From an uncultured Sulfitobacter sp. (lineage in GTDB: Bacteria; Pseudomonadota; Alphaproteobacteria; Rhodobacterales; Rhodobacteraceae): a DNA stretch of 64,000 nucleotides. The stretch lies in NCBI GenBank assembly GCA_913060815.1, contig CAJXSZ010000003.1, positions 1-64,000 on the forward strand, in the 5' to 3' direction. Below, piece by piece: positions 19,101 through 27,514 of this stretch. Every line of letters starts with the position of its first letter. The first letter of the stretch is position 1. Position numbers and translations under genes: made by a program. Under the pieces are notes generated by a model. It was not told where the DNA came from, did no database searches, and saw nothing but the letters and a program-made list of their open reading frames with translations.

Positions 19101-19375
19101 ATACTCGGCAACTGCTCTGGGATGTTTAGACTGTCGGCGTAAGATCGAAAATCGCTTTTAGTGACGTCATTCGATGCTGCAACAAATGCAGCTGTACCTC
19201 TGATGCTCAGAAGATAAGTATCCATTCGCGCATCGAATACATCAATGCTTTCTTCCGCAATGGCGCGAAATTCTCGCTCACCGCTGACCGCGTGATGGCT
19301 AAGGTTTATCGCACAAAGGATACCGGTAAGCGTCAAAAGCGCCACTACCAGAAGGATATCTAATCGAGCAAACAA
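16181..19375 (-). CDS. Hybrid histidine kinase with CHASE and PAS domains
   Basis: This hybrid kinase has 1064 residues. Membrane helices at about 5-25 and 294-314 bracket a periplasmic CHASE domain (35-290; AAFVAASNDVTKSDF ... PSITGIGFIVEV). Next come three PAS/PAC units (about 340-435, 450-570, 580-697). HisKA carries His713 in ATVSHELRTPLTSIKG, and HATPase carries NLISNACKYSDPDS and GGTGLGLNISK. A C-terminal receiver (960-1064) has Asp999 in ILDWMLPDGD and Lys1044. CHASE domains bind small external ligands; this ligand is unknown. The kinase core is closely similar to that of the 550-residue kinase downstream, which suggests duplication. As a hybrid kinase it needs an Hpt partner, and one is encoded at 13605-13964. 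Confidence 0.9.
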   Translation of the reverse strand: MFARLDILLVVALLTLTGILCAINLSHHAVSGEREFRAIAEESIDVFDARMDTYLLSIRGTAAFVAASNDVTKSDFRSYADSLNIPEQLPSITGIGFIVEVPDARLDGFLRQMRSQVDPDFSIHRRSTENVHHIIKYMEPARDNLKAIGLDVTFAAERAEVMREAKATGEPRLTPPIELVQADASLAGYVLFMPIYASGSAPDERGPFLGWINAAFVAQNIFSDLTSTYGQSYALSAYDGVSIDRGVPLNDEAEDTSSQAKFTEIYQIERFGRTWTLAFNSTPEFEASLRTYQPVSILIAGLTLTAMLFSILSNSRQRAENLNKISELKSRQIIAQEQENRSIIENDVTSVFLLDDSDRILFANQAAQNCFGRSAEELHMAAFSSIATSEQSLDGTYNAKGTTSSGSQLELDLHRNEWTSVRGDKRSTVILRDLTSQNTDRRLLSQSKALFDMALRGSEIGVFDIDLATGTSEVSDTWCKIMGYDPGCNGLDTQKEFIERIHPDDINILEKADADCIAGKTDRSIAEYRLRTKDGGWCWMRSDAVVAERDAQGKAIRLIGTQTDVTELRHDRNALENSEKLFRTVVHHAPIGMALMDDAGKFINVNSAFSELSGRREADLVNNVRLTDLLPYEDRQSLYATISAMISGKDQRVYSGEHRIIMPSGEKRWGYLNISWSFDKNQNRYLFIGQVIDITDQKKIDLMKDEFVATVSHELRTPLTSIKGALGLLLAGKSATLTQAQSRLIDIAKSNADRLTDIVNDILDLESISAGEVKFSTTELDLADIIEASVQQMSPFATTHNNTIRIELSEPPLPVCVDYGRTQQVLANLISNACKYSDPDSEVVVKAEQIEDQIIVYVQNTGPGVPESFRSKIFKPFSQADGSDTRTTGGTGLGLNISKQIVQRQGGKIGFESITDGITVFWFTIPISQNAIVRAPTLAPSLGEMKRERFKILHVEDDHDFAEILAASLEDSADLQHAGSLAAAQKFIVGEPLDVIILDWMLPDGDASNLVAQITQMQPKAKIIGLSANGNRANDPRLFADVVKSRTEMASVVASINKCMQLAS

Positions 19376-20298
19376 ACTGCCACCTCATAATAGCTTGTTT
19401 AATTCTGGAACAACTGCGCTGTGCAAGTTCTTTGCAATCGCGCCGTTCAACTATTAGTTGTTCGGACGGCTGAGAACATCTGGAAGATGCATTATAGCCT
19501 AAAACTCTTGCAAATGTGGTTTTGTGGCATCGGTCAAAGATTGAACCAGTAAAGCTGAACAGTGCGCTTACAGGTGATAGACACCTCGAGTGAAGGGCTT
19601 TCCTGTTAGAGTTGCGAAGACGCTGTATCTCGGCTCTCTTCCCTTCGATCAAATCCTTAAGGACGACGGATCTGGTACTGCGAGAATGAATTTCTTCTAA
19701 ACACCTAAATCTGCGCTAGCTTTTCTCCCATTCATTTTTTCCCAGACGGGATTGCAGGCGCAGAATGAGTGAGATGTGGCGAAAGACTGTCTTCGCTGGT
19801 GAATTTTATGCGGGCTTGCAAAAGCGGACATTCGCCGTGATGCAAAAATCCGAAAGGAGGGGCTCCAAACCGACCTCGGACGCGTTGCAGCAGCCCGTAA
19901 TATGATGGCTAGGTCAACGTCGGGTTGTTGATGCAGGTCGAATTGGCGGATCGGAGGATCAGTCATGGAAGCCCCAAACCAGCCATTCGCGCTCTTCAAG
20001 AGTCAACAAGCCGCCATCCCGTAAGCTGTCTTTTGACAACGGCGCAGCAATCTCGACTGATAGGATTGCTTCTATGCAAATGAAGTAGGTCTTGGTCCAA
20101 TTACATCCAATGACCGCTTTCATTGGGGTGCAAAAAGAGCGAACAACTATATATGCGACCTACAGAAGTTTGGTGCTATAGCGGATCTGTCGCCGGACTT
20201 AGAACTGTCTTAGCGGCCCTAACCTGAGTCGGCAGACGGGATCCTTGGGGACGATTGTTTAAAGCCAGAACTGCTCCTGACTGACCTCTAGAGATTTT
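19376..20298. other. Gene desert upstream of the hybrid kinase
   Basis: About 920 bp with no supported gene on either strand. It contains the 12-mer AAAGCGGACATT at 19821-19832, whose exact reverse complement recurs in another desert at 41088-41099. The left end must hold the hybrid-kinase promoter. The right end abuts the decayed siderophore transporter. Confidence 0.45.
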
Positions 20299-20915
20299 TC
20301 ACGCCACTGTTGCCTGCGCCGCAGGCCCGTCATCTATCATTATCGGAAAACCACGCGAGCAGCGCTCGATCCTGCTGTAGATACCGTAAAGCTGGCTGAA
20401 CAACAGCGGCGTCAGACCTCCAACGTGGGACCCGCAGCGATGATACGACCCTGTGCTAAGGCTATGGCCATCGTGCAAGCGTGCATCACCAACGTCTGGG
20501 CAATCGAGACCGCTTGCCGCTGACTAACCCGACAACTCCGGCAGTTACTGCTCCGTCAGATGGGCAGCGCCAAAGCTGTGTAGCGCAGCATCAACGGCTG
20601 CCAGTTCGGAGGCGGACAAACGCTAAACAGCACCCTGTATGAGCGCGAAAATAGCGGACTCGGACGGTCAAAGCAGCGCTCATCCCGATATTTTGAGGCA
20701 TGGAGCGCAGCTCATCGGCGGTCGCGCCCGAAAAGAGCACCGCACCACTGCCCTGCAACTGTCCCGCGATACGGCGGAACAAGGCCGACTTGCCACCAGC
20801 ATTAGCATCGACCAAGGCCGTCAGGCTACGGCCGAAAATATCAAGGGGGAGGCATCGGTCAGGATCGCGCGACACCCAAAGCAAGCCCGATCTGGTCAAG
20901 AGCAAAAGCTACCAT
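20299..20915 (-). pseudogene. Decayed FepC-type siderophore ABC transporter ATPase gene
   Basis: The minus strand begins MVAFALDQIGLALG at ATG 20913-20915, overlapping the stop of the upstream permease remnant as in intact operons, but is soon out of frame. Recognisable pieces in other frames follow: a P-loop remnant (DANAGGKSALFRRIAGQLQGSGAV, with the normal GPNGAGKST altered), MPQNIGMSAALTV, then LTEQ, QRQAVSIAQTLV, ALAQGRIIAAGPT and a C-terminal RIERCSRGFPIMI ending at TGA 20299-20301. The Walker B region is missing. Several frameshifts and deletions make it non-functional. Confidence 0.75.
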
Positions 20916-21625
20916 GGTTTACGTCCTTTGGTCAGAATAAGAGAGGCGAAAAAGGGAGCGCCGACAAGAGCCGTAATGATCCCGATGTGCAGAACTGCAT
21001 CGCGCAGGATTGTCCACGATAAGACCAATTTCGCAGACAGGATCAGCGCCTCAAGCCGCAGCCGTTTGACTGGCACCCCCATAGCCGCCGCACGCATTTC
21101 ATCCCGACGGCAAGGATGGTCGTAGTAAGCGCGGCCTTGGCTCAGGTCGCCTTCGTCAGGCTGCTCATAGTCCAGAATACGACTGACGACAGCGCCTTTT
21201 TGGATGTGAAAAACTGTAGCAGCGCCAGCGCCGCATTGAACGAAAAGACAGGTGTGATTTCCAGCGGGACAATCGTTTCGGTCCGGATGCCGCTGAAAAA
21301 CCAAGGGTGAAGGAGCTGGCCAGCGGATTTCCAAGGATTGTCTAAATCTGCATCTGTGCACCCGCCAGCGACAGGCTGGTCCCCACTGTCACGGCCAGTA
21401 GCGCCATTAGCATACGGATGTCCCAGACTACGACGCGCATCTGCAGGTGTGCAGCACGCGGTGCAAAGACTATGCGAAGCACCCCACTCAGGGAACAGCG
21501 CGCAGGGACATGTGCGACATCAACCGCCAAAGTCAGCAGCAAAAGCGTGGTTAGGCCCGTCAAGATGGCGATCCGTCGGCCGACCAGCCCGTGATACCTG
21601 GCAGCATGGGATAGGGCATGAGTGA
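20909..21625 (-). pseudogene. Decayed FecCD-type siderophore ABC permease gene
   Basis: The N-terminal part is in one frame (GRRIAILTGLTTLLLLTLAVDVA ... WDIRMLMALLAVTVGTSLSLAGAQMQ) and stops near 21342. A later piece in another frame has MGVPVKRLRLEALIL, the conserved cytoplasmic loop of FecCD permeases, and a C-terminus IITALVGAPFFASLILTKG. The middle is scrambled and much of the roughly 330-residue length is gone. It lies between remnants of the binding protein and the ATPase in the normal operon order. Confidence 0.75.
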
Positions 21626-22315
21626 TGAGTGCATTTACGATGATCTGGTCGGGGTCTGATGCGATAATCTTCTCAGCGTTCACTGTGCCGAAAGTATTAG
21701 GGATAGAGGGCCGGCCATATCTCTCGCCCTCTTGCCATCTCAACAAAGCAGCCAGAACTTACGCCGTAAAGGGACATACAACACACCTCCGAATTGCCGC
21801 CAGCGCGCTCAACAATCACCAACTGGCGCTCAAGGTCCGCCTGAGCAGTAATCACATGCGGGACGCGTGCGATCTAGGCGTCGTAGAACGCGTTGAATTC
21901 TGCATCGACTGAGGGGTGTGCACGAACGGCTCTTCACGGAGGTCGACGTAGACGATCGGGATACCTACCTTCGCCAACTTCTCCTCATATCCGGCCTCAT
22001 CCGTTGCGGCCTTGGCCTCAAGGTTGAGGATCATCAAATCAGGCGCAAGAGTGACGGCCTGTTCAACGTCGAAGGTGCCGTCCTTGGATATGTCAAACGT
22101 GGAGCTATCCGCAATCTGCAGGCATCTCTCTGCATATAGCGCGTAGATCTCCGGTGAGGCCTTCAGTAGGTCGTCTCGCTCGCCGACCAACCGCTGAAAG
22201 GGGCGGCGTCATCCAGCGCAGCTGCGAAGAAAAATCTGACGTCGCTCCCTAAGGATAAACCGCTCTGCGGGGCCGTCCAGCGTCACCACTGAGAGGACCA
22301 AGTCGAAAATCTGAT
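21626..22315 (-). pseudogene. Decayed siderophore-binding protein gene
   Basis: Fragments of an iron-siderophore ABC binding protein are readable on the minus strand: LSVVTLDGPAERFIL near 22290, then in another frame RLVGERDDLLKASPEIYALYAE, GTFDVEQAVTLAPDLMILNLEAKA and KVGIPIVYVDLREEPF (to about 21930), then NTFGTVNAEKIIASDPDQIIV near 21690-21635. The signal peptide, much of the C-terminal lobe and the connecting segments are lost or frameshifted. It is the first gene of the dead three-gene uptake operon. Confidence 0.75.
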
Positions 22316-22454
22316 GATACGCTCACGCGTAGAAATGCCAGTGGTGCAATAGTGGCGGCGCTTCTGCTATCAATCAGGGGGTTTTGGGAAGGGTATGGCG
22401 TTTTGACATCGCAACAACCCAGAGGTGGGCGATGGAGGGCGCAAAATCGTCTTT

Positions 22455-22488
22455 AGGTCATCAGCCACCTACGCGTGGCTGATGACCT
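22455..22488 (-). terminator. Long perfect stem-loop at the end of the BCCT transporter gene
   Basis: AGGTCATCAGCCAC and GTGGCTGATGACCT form a 14-bp perfect stem with a 6-nt loop, starting 6 bp beyond the transporter stop. On the minus strand the sequence after it is TAAAGACGATTTT, a weak T tract. The position fits a transcript 3' end. Confidence 0.6.
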
Positions 22489-22493
22489 TGATG

Positions 22494-24134
22494 TCAGCTT
22501 TTCGCGCGCTCGCTTGCGAGACCACGGAAGATGCACCAGCACATCAAAAGCAGGACAACCGTGAACAAGAGGCCGGTCGAGATCACCATTGACTGAAGGG
22601 CGGCCAGACCACCCCCAACGAGCAGGGCAATAGCGACGGCACCTTCGAAGATGCACCAGAATACGCGCTGTGGCATAGGGGCGTCGATTTTGCCACCTGC
22701 CGTGATCGTATCAATCACCAGCGATCCTGAATCCGAGGATGTTACGAAAAACACGATCACCAGCACGATCCCGATAAACGATGTGATCGAAGCAAGCGGC
22801 ATAGGCTCAAGCATCTTGAAAAGCTGCAAGGGCAGATCCGCGTCCTGCGCAGCGGTGTAGCCATCGACAAGCACCTGATTGATCGCTGTGCCGCCAAAAA
22901 TCGCCATCCAGGCGATACAAACGAAGGACCGGATAATCAGCACGCATGTAACGAACTCCCGCACAGTACGGCCGCGGCTAACGCGCGCGATGAACATGCC
23001 GACAAAAGGCGACCAGCTGATCCACCAGGCCCAATAGAAAGCGGTCCAACCTTGGCTGAAGTTCACATCCTCACGCCCGAACGGATTGGCCAGTGCGGGT
23101 AGGAAGGTGAAATAGGCCACCAAGCTGTCCCAGAAAAACGTGAGCAGGAACATGGTTGGTCCCGCCACCAGCACGAATACCGCCAAAAGACCGGCCAGTC
23201 CCATGTTGATCTCCGACAGGATTTTCACCCCACCATCAAGTCCGCGCATTACCGAAATCAGCGCGACAGCCGTGATCAGGGCGATGAGCACGACCTCCGA
23301 GGTTGTACCCATCGGAATACCGAACAGCGCGTTCAACCCCGCATTGGCCTGCGTGGCACCAAATCCCAGAGATGTTGCCAATCCGAAGAGTGTGGCAAAA
23401 ACCGCGATAATGTCGATGACATGGCCCGGCCATCCCCAGACCCGCTCCCCCAGCAGGGGGTAGAATGCGGAGCGGATGGTGAGCGGCAGGCCTTTGTTGT
23501 AGCTGAACAGTGCCAACGCCAGTGCCACGGTCGCGTAAATTGCCCAAGGATGCATGCCCCAATGAAAGATCGTCGAGGCCATGCCGAGGCGTATTGATGC
23601 GGCCTCATCGCCCGTTGCAGCACCCAGCGGCGCCCAGTCGGTCCGCAGACCGTTTTCGACGCTGGTGTCGCCGAATGCGGTCGAAAAATGCGTCAGGGGT
23701 TCCGAGACACCGTAAAACATCAGGCCGATGCCCATGCCGGCGGCAAACAGCATCGCGAACCACGCAGGGTAGCTATAGTCTGGCTGCGCATCAGTACCGC
23801 CCAACCGCACCGAGCCATAGGGTGTCACGATCAGCAAAAGCGCGAAGATCACCACCAGATCAGCCGCAGCCAGCAAGAACCAGGCAAAGTTCTTGGTGGT
23901 GAAGTCGAACATTGCCGAAAAGATCGCATTGGCTTGCTCGGGCAGTGCCAGCGTGAAGAAAACAAAGGCAACAACGGCCAGACCGGAAACGAGGAACACC
24001 GGGTTGTGCACATCAAGGCCGAATGGCCCCACGCTGCCTTGAATGTTGTCCTGACCAATCTCGTAATCGGTTTCGATAATTTGGCTCTCGCCCTCCGGGA
24101 TCGGTATGCCCGTGTCTGAACTTGTGTCTGTCAT
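22494..24134 (-). CDS. BCCT-family betaine/choline/carnitine-type transporter
   Basis: This 546-residue, 12-helix inner-membrane carrier belongs to the betaine/choline/carnitine family. The substrate-site helix reads AAGMGIGLMFYGVSEPL; the glycines are typical of sodium-coupled betaine carriers, not of the carnitine antiporter. The family signature WAWWISWSPFVGMFIARVSRGRTVREF is complete. The acidic N-terminus of about 45 residues is soluble, and there is no long osmosensing C-terminal tail like that of BetP, so it may serve nutrition more than osmoregulation. It stands alone; the thi operon ends 224 bp upstream on the same strand. Confidence 0.9.
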   Translation of the reverse strand: MTDTSSDTGIPIPEGESQIIETDYEIGQDNIQGSVGPFGLDVHNPVFLVSGLAVVAFVFFTLALPEQANAIFSAMFDFTTKNFAWFLLAAADLVVIFALLLIVTPYGSVRLGGTDAQPDYSYPAWFAMLFAAGMGIGLMFYGVSEPLTHFSTAFGDTSVENGLRTDWAPLGAATGDEAASIRLGMASTIFHWGMHPWAIYATVALALALFSYNKGLPLTIRSAFYPLLGERVWGWPGHVIDIIAVFATLFGLATSLGFGATQANAGLNALFGIPMGTTSEVVLIALITAVALISVMRGLDGGVKILSEINMGLAGLLAVFVLVAGPTMFLLTFFWDSLVAYFTFLPALANPFGREDVNFSQGWTAFYWAWWISWSPFVGMFIARVSRGRTVREFVTCVLIIRSFVCIAWMAIFGGTAINQVLVDGYTAAQDADLPLQLFKMLEPMPLASITSFIGIVLVIVFFVTSSDSGSLVIDTITAGGKIDAPMPQRVFWCIFEGAVAIALLVGGGLAALQSMVISTGLLFTVVLLLMCWCIFRGLASERAKS

Positions 24135-24358
24135 CGTCCACTCCTTTATGCGTCAAACAAAAAGGCTGCGAACCCAATTGCTTGTTTGATCGCTGTCTGC
24201 GATTGACGGTATAGGGCTGTGCCATAGCGCCGGATTTGTGATTGGCCTACGGGTAACAAAGGCTCTACCAGAAGGCGAACGGTTTCTTTTCGTGACGCAC
24301 AGCACTGTTTTGCGGTGAAAGTTTGGGTCACCGCAAGATATGTAGCAGCGCCAACCGA

Positions 24359-25126
24359 TCACCCGAATACCAATCCCCCGTCAACGATCAGGTTTTGCCC
24401 TGTCACGGCGCGTGCCCAGGGGCTGGCAAAAAACAAAACGGCGTCGGCGGCTTCAGCGGGTTCCGTGACAGACCGCAACGGTGTCACGCCCGCGATATAA
24501 TCGAAAACCTCGGTTGGTGTCGCGGCACTCGCGTCGGTGGTGCGCAACAAGCCGCCCGAAACCATGTTGACCGTGATCCCTTTGGGCCCCAGCTCTGCCG
24601 CTGCTGTGCGCGTCAACGCAAGAAGTGCTGCCTTCGCGGATGTATAGTCGTGATAGGGAACGACGGGGTTCTGAAACAGATTTGTCCCGATGGTGACAAT
24701 GCGCCCGAACCCCGCCTTTTCCATTGCGGGCGTTGTGGCCTTGATCACATTCAACGCACCCAAAACGGCAGTGTTGTGTTGTGATAGCATCTCGTCGGCG
24801 GTCAAATTCGTCAGGGTCGTACGCGCATCACCGTTAAAGCTGAAATCGGCCAAGGCATTGTGGATCACTGTGGTGATCGGACCAGCTTTGGTTTCGACCC
24901 CTGAGACCATCTGTGCCACCGCATCGGGGTCCTGAACGTCGGCCTGCAGCGCTATCGCGCGATCACCCAAGCGCGCTGCCAGCGTTTCGGCGTCATCCTT
25001 GCTATTACGATAGTTAATTACTACCCGCGCACCTTCTCGCGCGAATGCCGTTGCAATCGCGGCGCCCAAGCCGCGGCCTGCGCCAGTGACCAATACGGTC
25101 TGGTTGCTGATGTCTTTGCTGATCAT
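24359..25126 (-). CDS. SDR-family oxidoreductase, last gene of the thi operon
   Basis: This 255-residue short-chain dehydrogenase has the cofactor motif TGAGRGLG near residue 16 and the catalytic pair in DYTSAK (Tyr-x-x-x-Lys). The usual catalytic serine position appears to be Thr (TIGTNLFQNP), which is unusual, and the NNAG motif is replaced by HNALAD. The fold is like FabG (3-oxoacyl-ACP reductase), and annotation pipelines may call it that. Its ATG overlaps the stop of thiD by 4 bp, so it is translationally coupled to thiamine genes behind a TPP riboswitch. A role in thiamine precursor salvage is possible but unproven. Confidence 0.85.
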   Translation of the reverse strand: MISKDISNQTVLVTGAGRGLGAAIATAFAREGARVVINYRNSKDDAETLAARLGDRAIALQADVQDPDAVAQMVSGVETKAGPITTVIHNALADFSFNGDARTTLTNLTADEMLSQHNTAVLGALNVIKATTPAMEKAGFGRIVTIGTNLFQNPVVPYHDYTSAKAALLALTRTAAAELGPKGITVNMVSGGLLRTTDASAATPTEVFDYIAGVTPLRSVTEPAEAADAVLFFASPWARAVTGQNLIVDGGLVFG

Positions 25127-25932
25127 AAATTGTCCTTCCAGAGGTCGTAGAAATGATGGACCGGGCCATGACCATGGCCAACAGTCTGAAGATCCGCCGC
25201 TGCAATCGCGCCTGTGACAAAGCGTTTTGCCTGCGCGATGGCCGCAGCCGGTGACTTCCCCTGACCCAGCTGTGCGGCAATCGCGGACGAAAGGGAGCAG
25301 CCCGTGCCGTGGGTGTTTCTAGTGCTGTGACGCGACCCCTCGAACCATTGGAGGGTCTCACCATCCCACGCGACATCAGGGCTATCGCTCCCTTCGAGAT
25401 GCCCCCCTTTTATAAGTGCGATCTGCGGCCCCAAATTTGGCAAAGCGCGGGCTTGCGCAGCCATCTCGTCCCGCGTGATCGCCACGGGCTCGTCGAGCAA
25501 CCGCGCCGCTTCAGGCAGGTTTGGCGTCAAAACACTGGCCAAGGGAACCAACCGCCTGCGCAAAGCCTCCGTCGCGTCATCCTGAAGCAGGGGCGCACCG
25601 CCCTTCGCGACCATGACGGGGTCCAGCACAATGGGCAGGTCATCGTGATCCGCGAGCGCTTCAGCCACAGCCACTGCGATCTCTGCTGTGGCGATCATAC
25701 CGATCTTGATGGCATCCACGCGGATGTCGGCAAAAACCGCCTCGATTTGTGCTTTGACGAATGAGGCTGACACCAATTCAACACTTTGCACGCCTTGAGT
25801 ATTCTGTGCAGTCAGCGCCGTAATGGCGGCCATGCCGTAAACGCCATTGGCAGCGAATGATTTCAGATCGGCCTGAATGCCGGCACCCCCTGAGGGATCG
25901 GAGCCTGCGATTGTAAGAACGTTTTTGATCAT
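25123..25932 (-). CDS. thiD: Hydroxymethylpyrimidine/phosphomethylpyrimidine kinase ThiD
   Basis: ThiD phosphorylates HMP and HMP-P to HMP-PP for thiamine synthesis. The protein has 269 residues when started at ATG 25930-25932, where it begins MIKNVLTIAGSDPSGGAGIQADLKSF, the classic ThiD N-terminus. A longer reading frame extends upstream but only overlaps thiE. The ribokinase-like C-terminal signature is NTHGTGCSLSSAIAA, with the catalytic Asp/Gly-rich anion hole. It overlaps thiE upstream (ATGA) and the SDR gene downstream. Confidence 0.93.
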   Translation of the reverse strand: MIKNVLTIAGSDPSGGAGIQADLKSFAANGVYGMAAITALTAQNTQGVQSVELVSASFVKAQIEAVFADIRVDAIKIGMIATAEIAVAVAEALADHDDLPIVLDPVMVAKGGAPLLQDDATEALRRRLVPLASVLTPNLPEAARLLDEPVAITRDEMAAQARALPNLGPQIALIKGGHLEGSDSPDVAWDGETLQWFEGSRHSTRNTHGTGCSLSSAIAAQLGQGKSPAAAIAQAKRFVTGAIAAADLQTVGHGHGPVHHFYDLWKDNL

Positions 25933-26579
25933 GATGAGGTCTCCGATGAGGGGGCCAAAGCGCGGCGCAGGTCGCGTGCGGCGCATTCCGGATCGGGTTG
26001 TCCGCAAATCGCGGAGACCACGGCCATACCTTCACATCCTGTGGCCAGAACATCGGCAGCATGTGCCTGCTTCAACCCACCGATTGCCACGCAGGGAAGG
26101 TGCGTTAGCCCCACCATCTCAGCCAAACCATCCAGCCCGATCGTAGGTTTGTGATCCGCCTTTGTCGCAGTGGGAAAGACAGTCCCCAACCCCAGATAAT
26201 CGACGTGCTGTGTACTTGCCGCCCTGACCTGAGCAGGGGTTTCGCACGACAGGCCGATGATTTTATCGGGCCCGAGACGCGCGCGCGCGACATCTGAATT
26301 AACGTCCCCCTGGCCGATATGAACACCGTCCACGCCTGCCGCCAGCGCCGCTTCAAGATCGTCGTTTATGACGAGCGGCACACCCGTCCCACAGAGGACC
26401 TGCATCAAAGCACGGGCCGCATCTACCCGCGCGGCGGTTGTGGCGTGTTTGTCGCGCAATTGCACGAAACTGACACCACCGCGCACCGCAGCACGCACTG
26501 TGTCGATCAAGACGGGACCGGGACACAGGCCTGGATCCGTGACGAGATAGAGGTTCAGTGTCCCGCGTCTCAGTGCCAT
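25929..26579 (-). CDS. thiE: Thiamine-phosphate synthase ThiE
   Basis: ThiE joins HMP-PP and thiazole phosphate to make thiamine phosphate. The protein has 216 residues and a TIM-barrel pattern: LYLVTDPGLCPG at strand 1, GGVSFVQLRDK with the pyrophosphate-contacting Gln/Arg/Lys, LVINDDLEAALAAGVDGVHIGQGD with metal-binding Asp residues, and GLGTVFPTATKAD and AIGGL at the C-terminal end. The first codons overlap the end of thiM by about 10 bp. Confidence 0.93.
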   Translation of the reverse strand: MALRRGTLNLYLVTDPGLCPGPVLIDTVRAAVRGGVSFVQLRDKHATTAARVDAARALMQVLCGTGVPLVINDDLEAALAAGVDGVHIGQGDVNSDVARARLGPDKIIGLSCETPAQVRAASTQHVDYLGLGTVFPTATKADHKPTIGLDGLAEMVGLTHLPCVAIGGLKQAHAADVLATGCEGMAVVSAICGQPDPECAARDLRRALAPSSETSS

Positions 26580-27352
26580 GCAACGCGCTCTTGAGTCAGA
26601 TCCGCAGCCTGGATGCTGTGCAGGGCATCAAGGAAAGCAACCGAAAAGCTCCCCGGACCTGAGGCCTGCCCTTGCGCTATCTCGCCCGCCTGCGCGACAT
26701 GGACGAATGCAGCGATGGTGGCCTCAAGCGGTGGCGCGACAGCAGCATAAGCGCCAACAAGCGCGGTGAGCGAACAGCCCAAAGCCGTGATCTTGGGCAT
26801 CATCTCCGATCCGCCGGTGATGCTGGCACTTCGGGTCCCGTCGGTGATGAAATCAACGGGACCGGAAACCGCCACAACGCAGTCATGGCTTGTTGCCAGC
26901 GCTATGGCAGAGCTCTGCGCATCCTCTACTGAGTTGCCGCTGTCCGCACCTTTGCCAGCCCCTTGCGCACCGGCGAGGGCAATGATTTCAGACGCGTTGC
27001 CCCGTACGATCGTGGGCTCGAGCGCCAACAGATCGCGCGCCACCCCTGCACGATAGGGCGTCGCAAAATGCGCCACCGGGTCCAGCACCCATGGTACGTT
27101 TGCTTCATGCGCAGCAACCGCCGCAGCCTTCATACTTTGGACCCAAGGCGCTGATAATGTGCCGATATTGATGGTCAGGGCCGAAGAAATTGCGGCGAAG
27201 TCAGTGACCTCTTCAACGGCATGGACCATGGCCGGAGATCCGCCAGCAGCCAAAGTGACATTGGCGGCAATGTTCATGGCAACATAATTGGTTATGCAGT
27301 GTACGAGCGGCGTTTGGGATCTGAGCGCGCTCAGCGCATCTTTCGGTGTCAT
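26570..27352 (-). CDS. thiM: Hydroxyethylthiazole kinase ThiM
   Basis: ThiM phosphorylates salvaged 4-methyl-5-(2-hydroxyethyl)thiazole. The protein has 260 residues. The N-terminus TPLVHCITNYVAMNIAANVTLAAGGSPAMVHA and the phosphate site ITALGCSLTALVGAYAAV are diagnostic (catalytic Cys in the GxGCxL motif). The ATG is preceded by GAGGGAAG. With thiE and thiD it forms a salvage set; no de novo thiC/thiG genes are present here. The mRNA leader carries a TPP riboswitch, so thiamine pyrophosphate should switch the operon off. Confidence 0.93.
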   Translation of the reverse strand: MTPKDALSALRSQTPLVHCITNYVAMNIAANVTLAAGGSPAMVHAVEEVTDFAAISSALTINIGTLSAPWVQSMKAAAVAAHEANVPWVLDPVAHFATPYRAGVARDLLALEPTIVRGNASEIIALAGAQGAGKGADSGNSVEDAQSSAIALATSHDCVVAVSGPVDFITDGTRSASITGGSEMMPKITALGCSLTALVGAYAAVAPPLEATIAAFVHVAQAGEIAQGQASGPGSFSVAFLDALHSIQAADLTQERVAWH

Positions 27353-27404
27353 CGCATCTTCCCTCTTGTTGAACGGAAAAAAGCGCGACAGACCAAACAG
27401 ATCC

Positions 27405-27480
27405 GGAACCGCCTCCCTCCGCCGGCATTATCCGGTTCAGGTTCAAAGGGTACTTCTCAGCCTTTCGGCGCCCCTGACTA
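27405..27480 (-). promoter_or_regulatory. TPP (THI-element) riboswitch
   Basis: On the minus strand the leader contains the THI-box core: AGGGGCGCC, GGCTGAGA, then TACCCTTTGAACCTGA, then GGATAATGCCGGCG and AGGGA. These are the invariant segments of the TPP riboswitch, in the right order. It ends about 52 nt before the thiM start. A run of six T residues lies between it and the thiM ribosome site (about 27375-27382), so control may be by termination or by masking the ribosome site. Confidence 0.93.
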
Positions 27481-27486
27481 ATGGAA

Positions 27487-27514
27487 AAGCTACGCTGATC
27501 GGCGGGGAGGTCAA
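27487..27514 (-). promoter_or_regulatory. Probable sigma-70 promoter of the thi operon
   Basis: On the minus strand TTGACC (27509-27514) and TAGCTT (27487-27492) are separated by 16 bp and lie just upstream of the riboswitch. The -35 box is strong; the -10 box is a poorer match. Confidence 0.4.
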
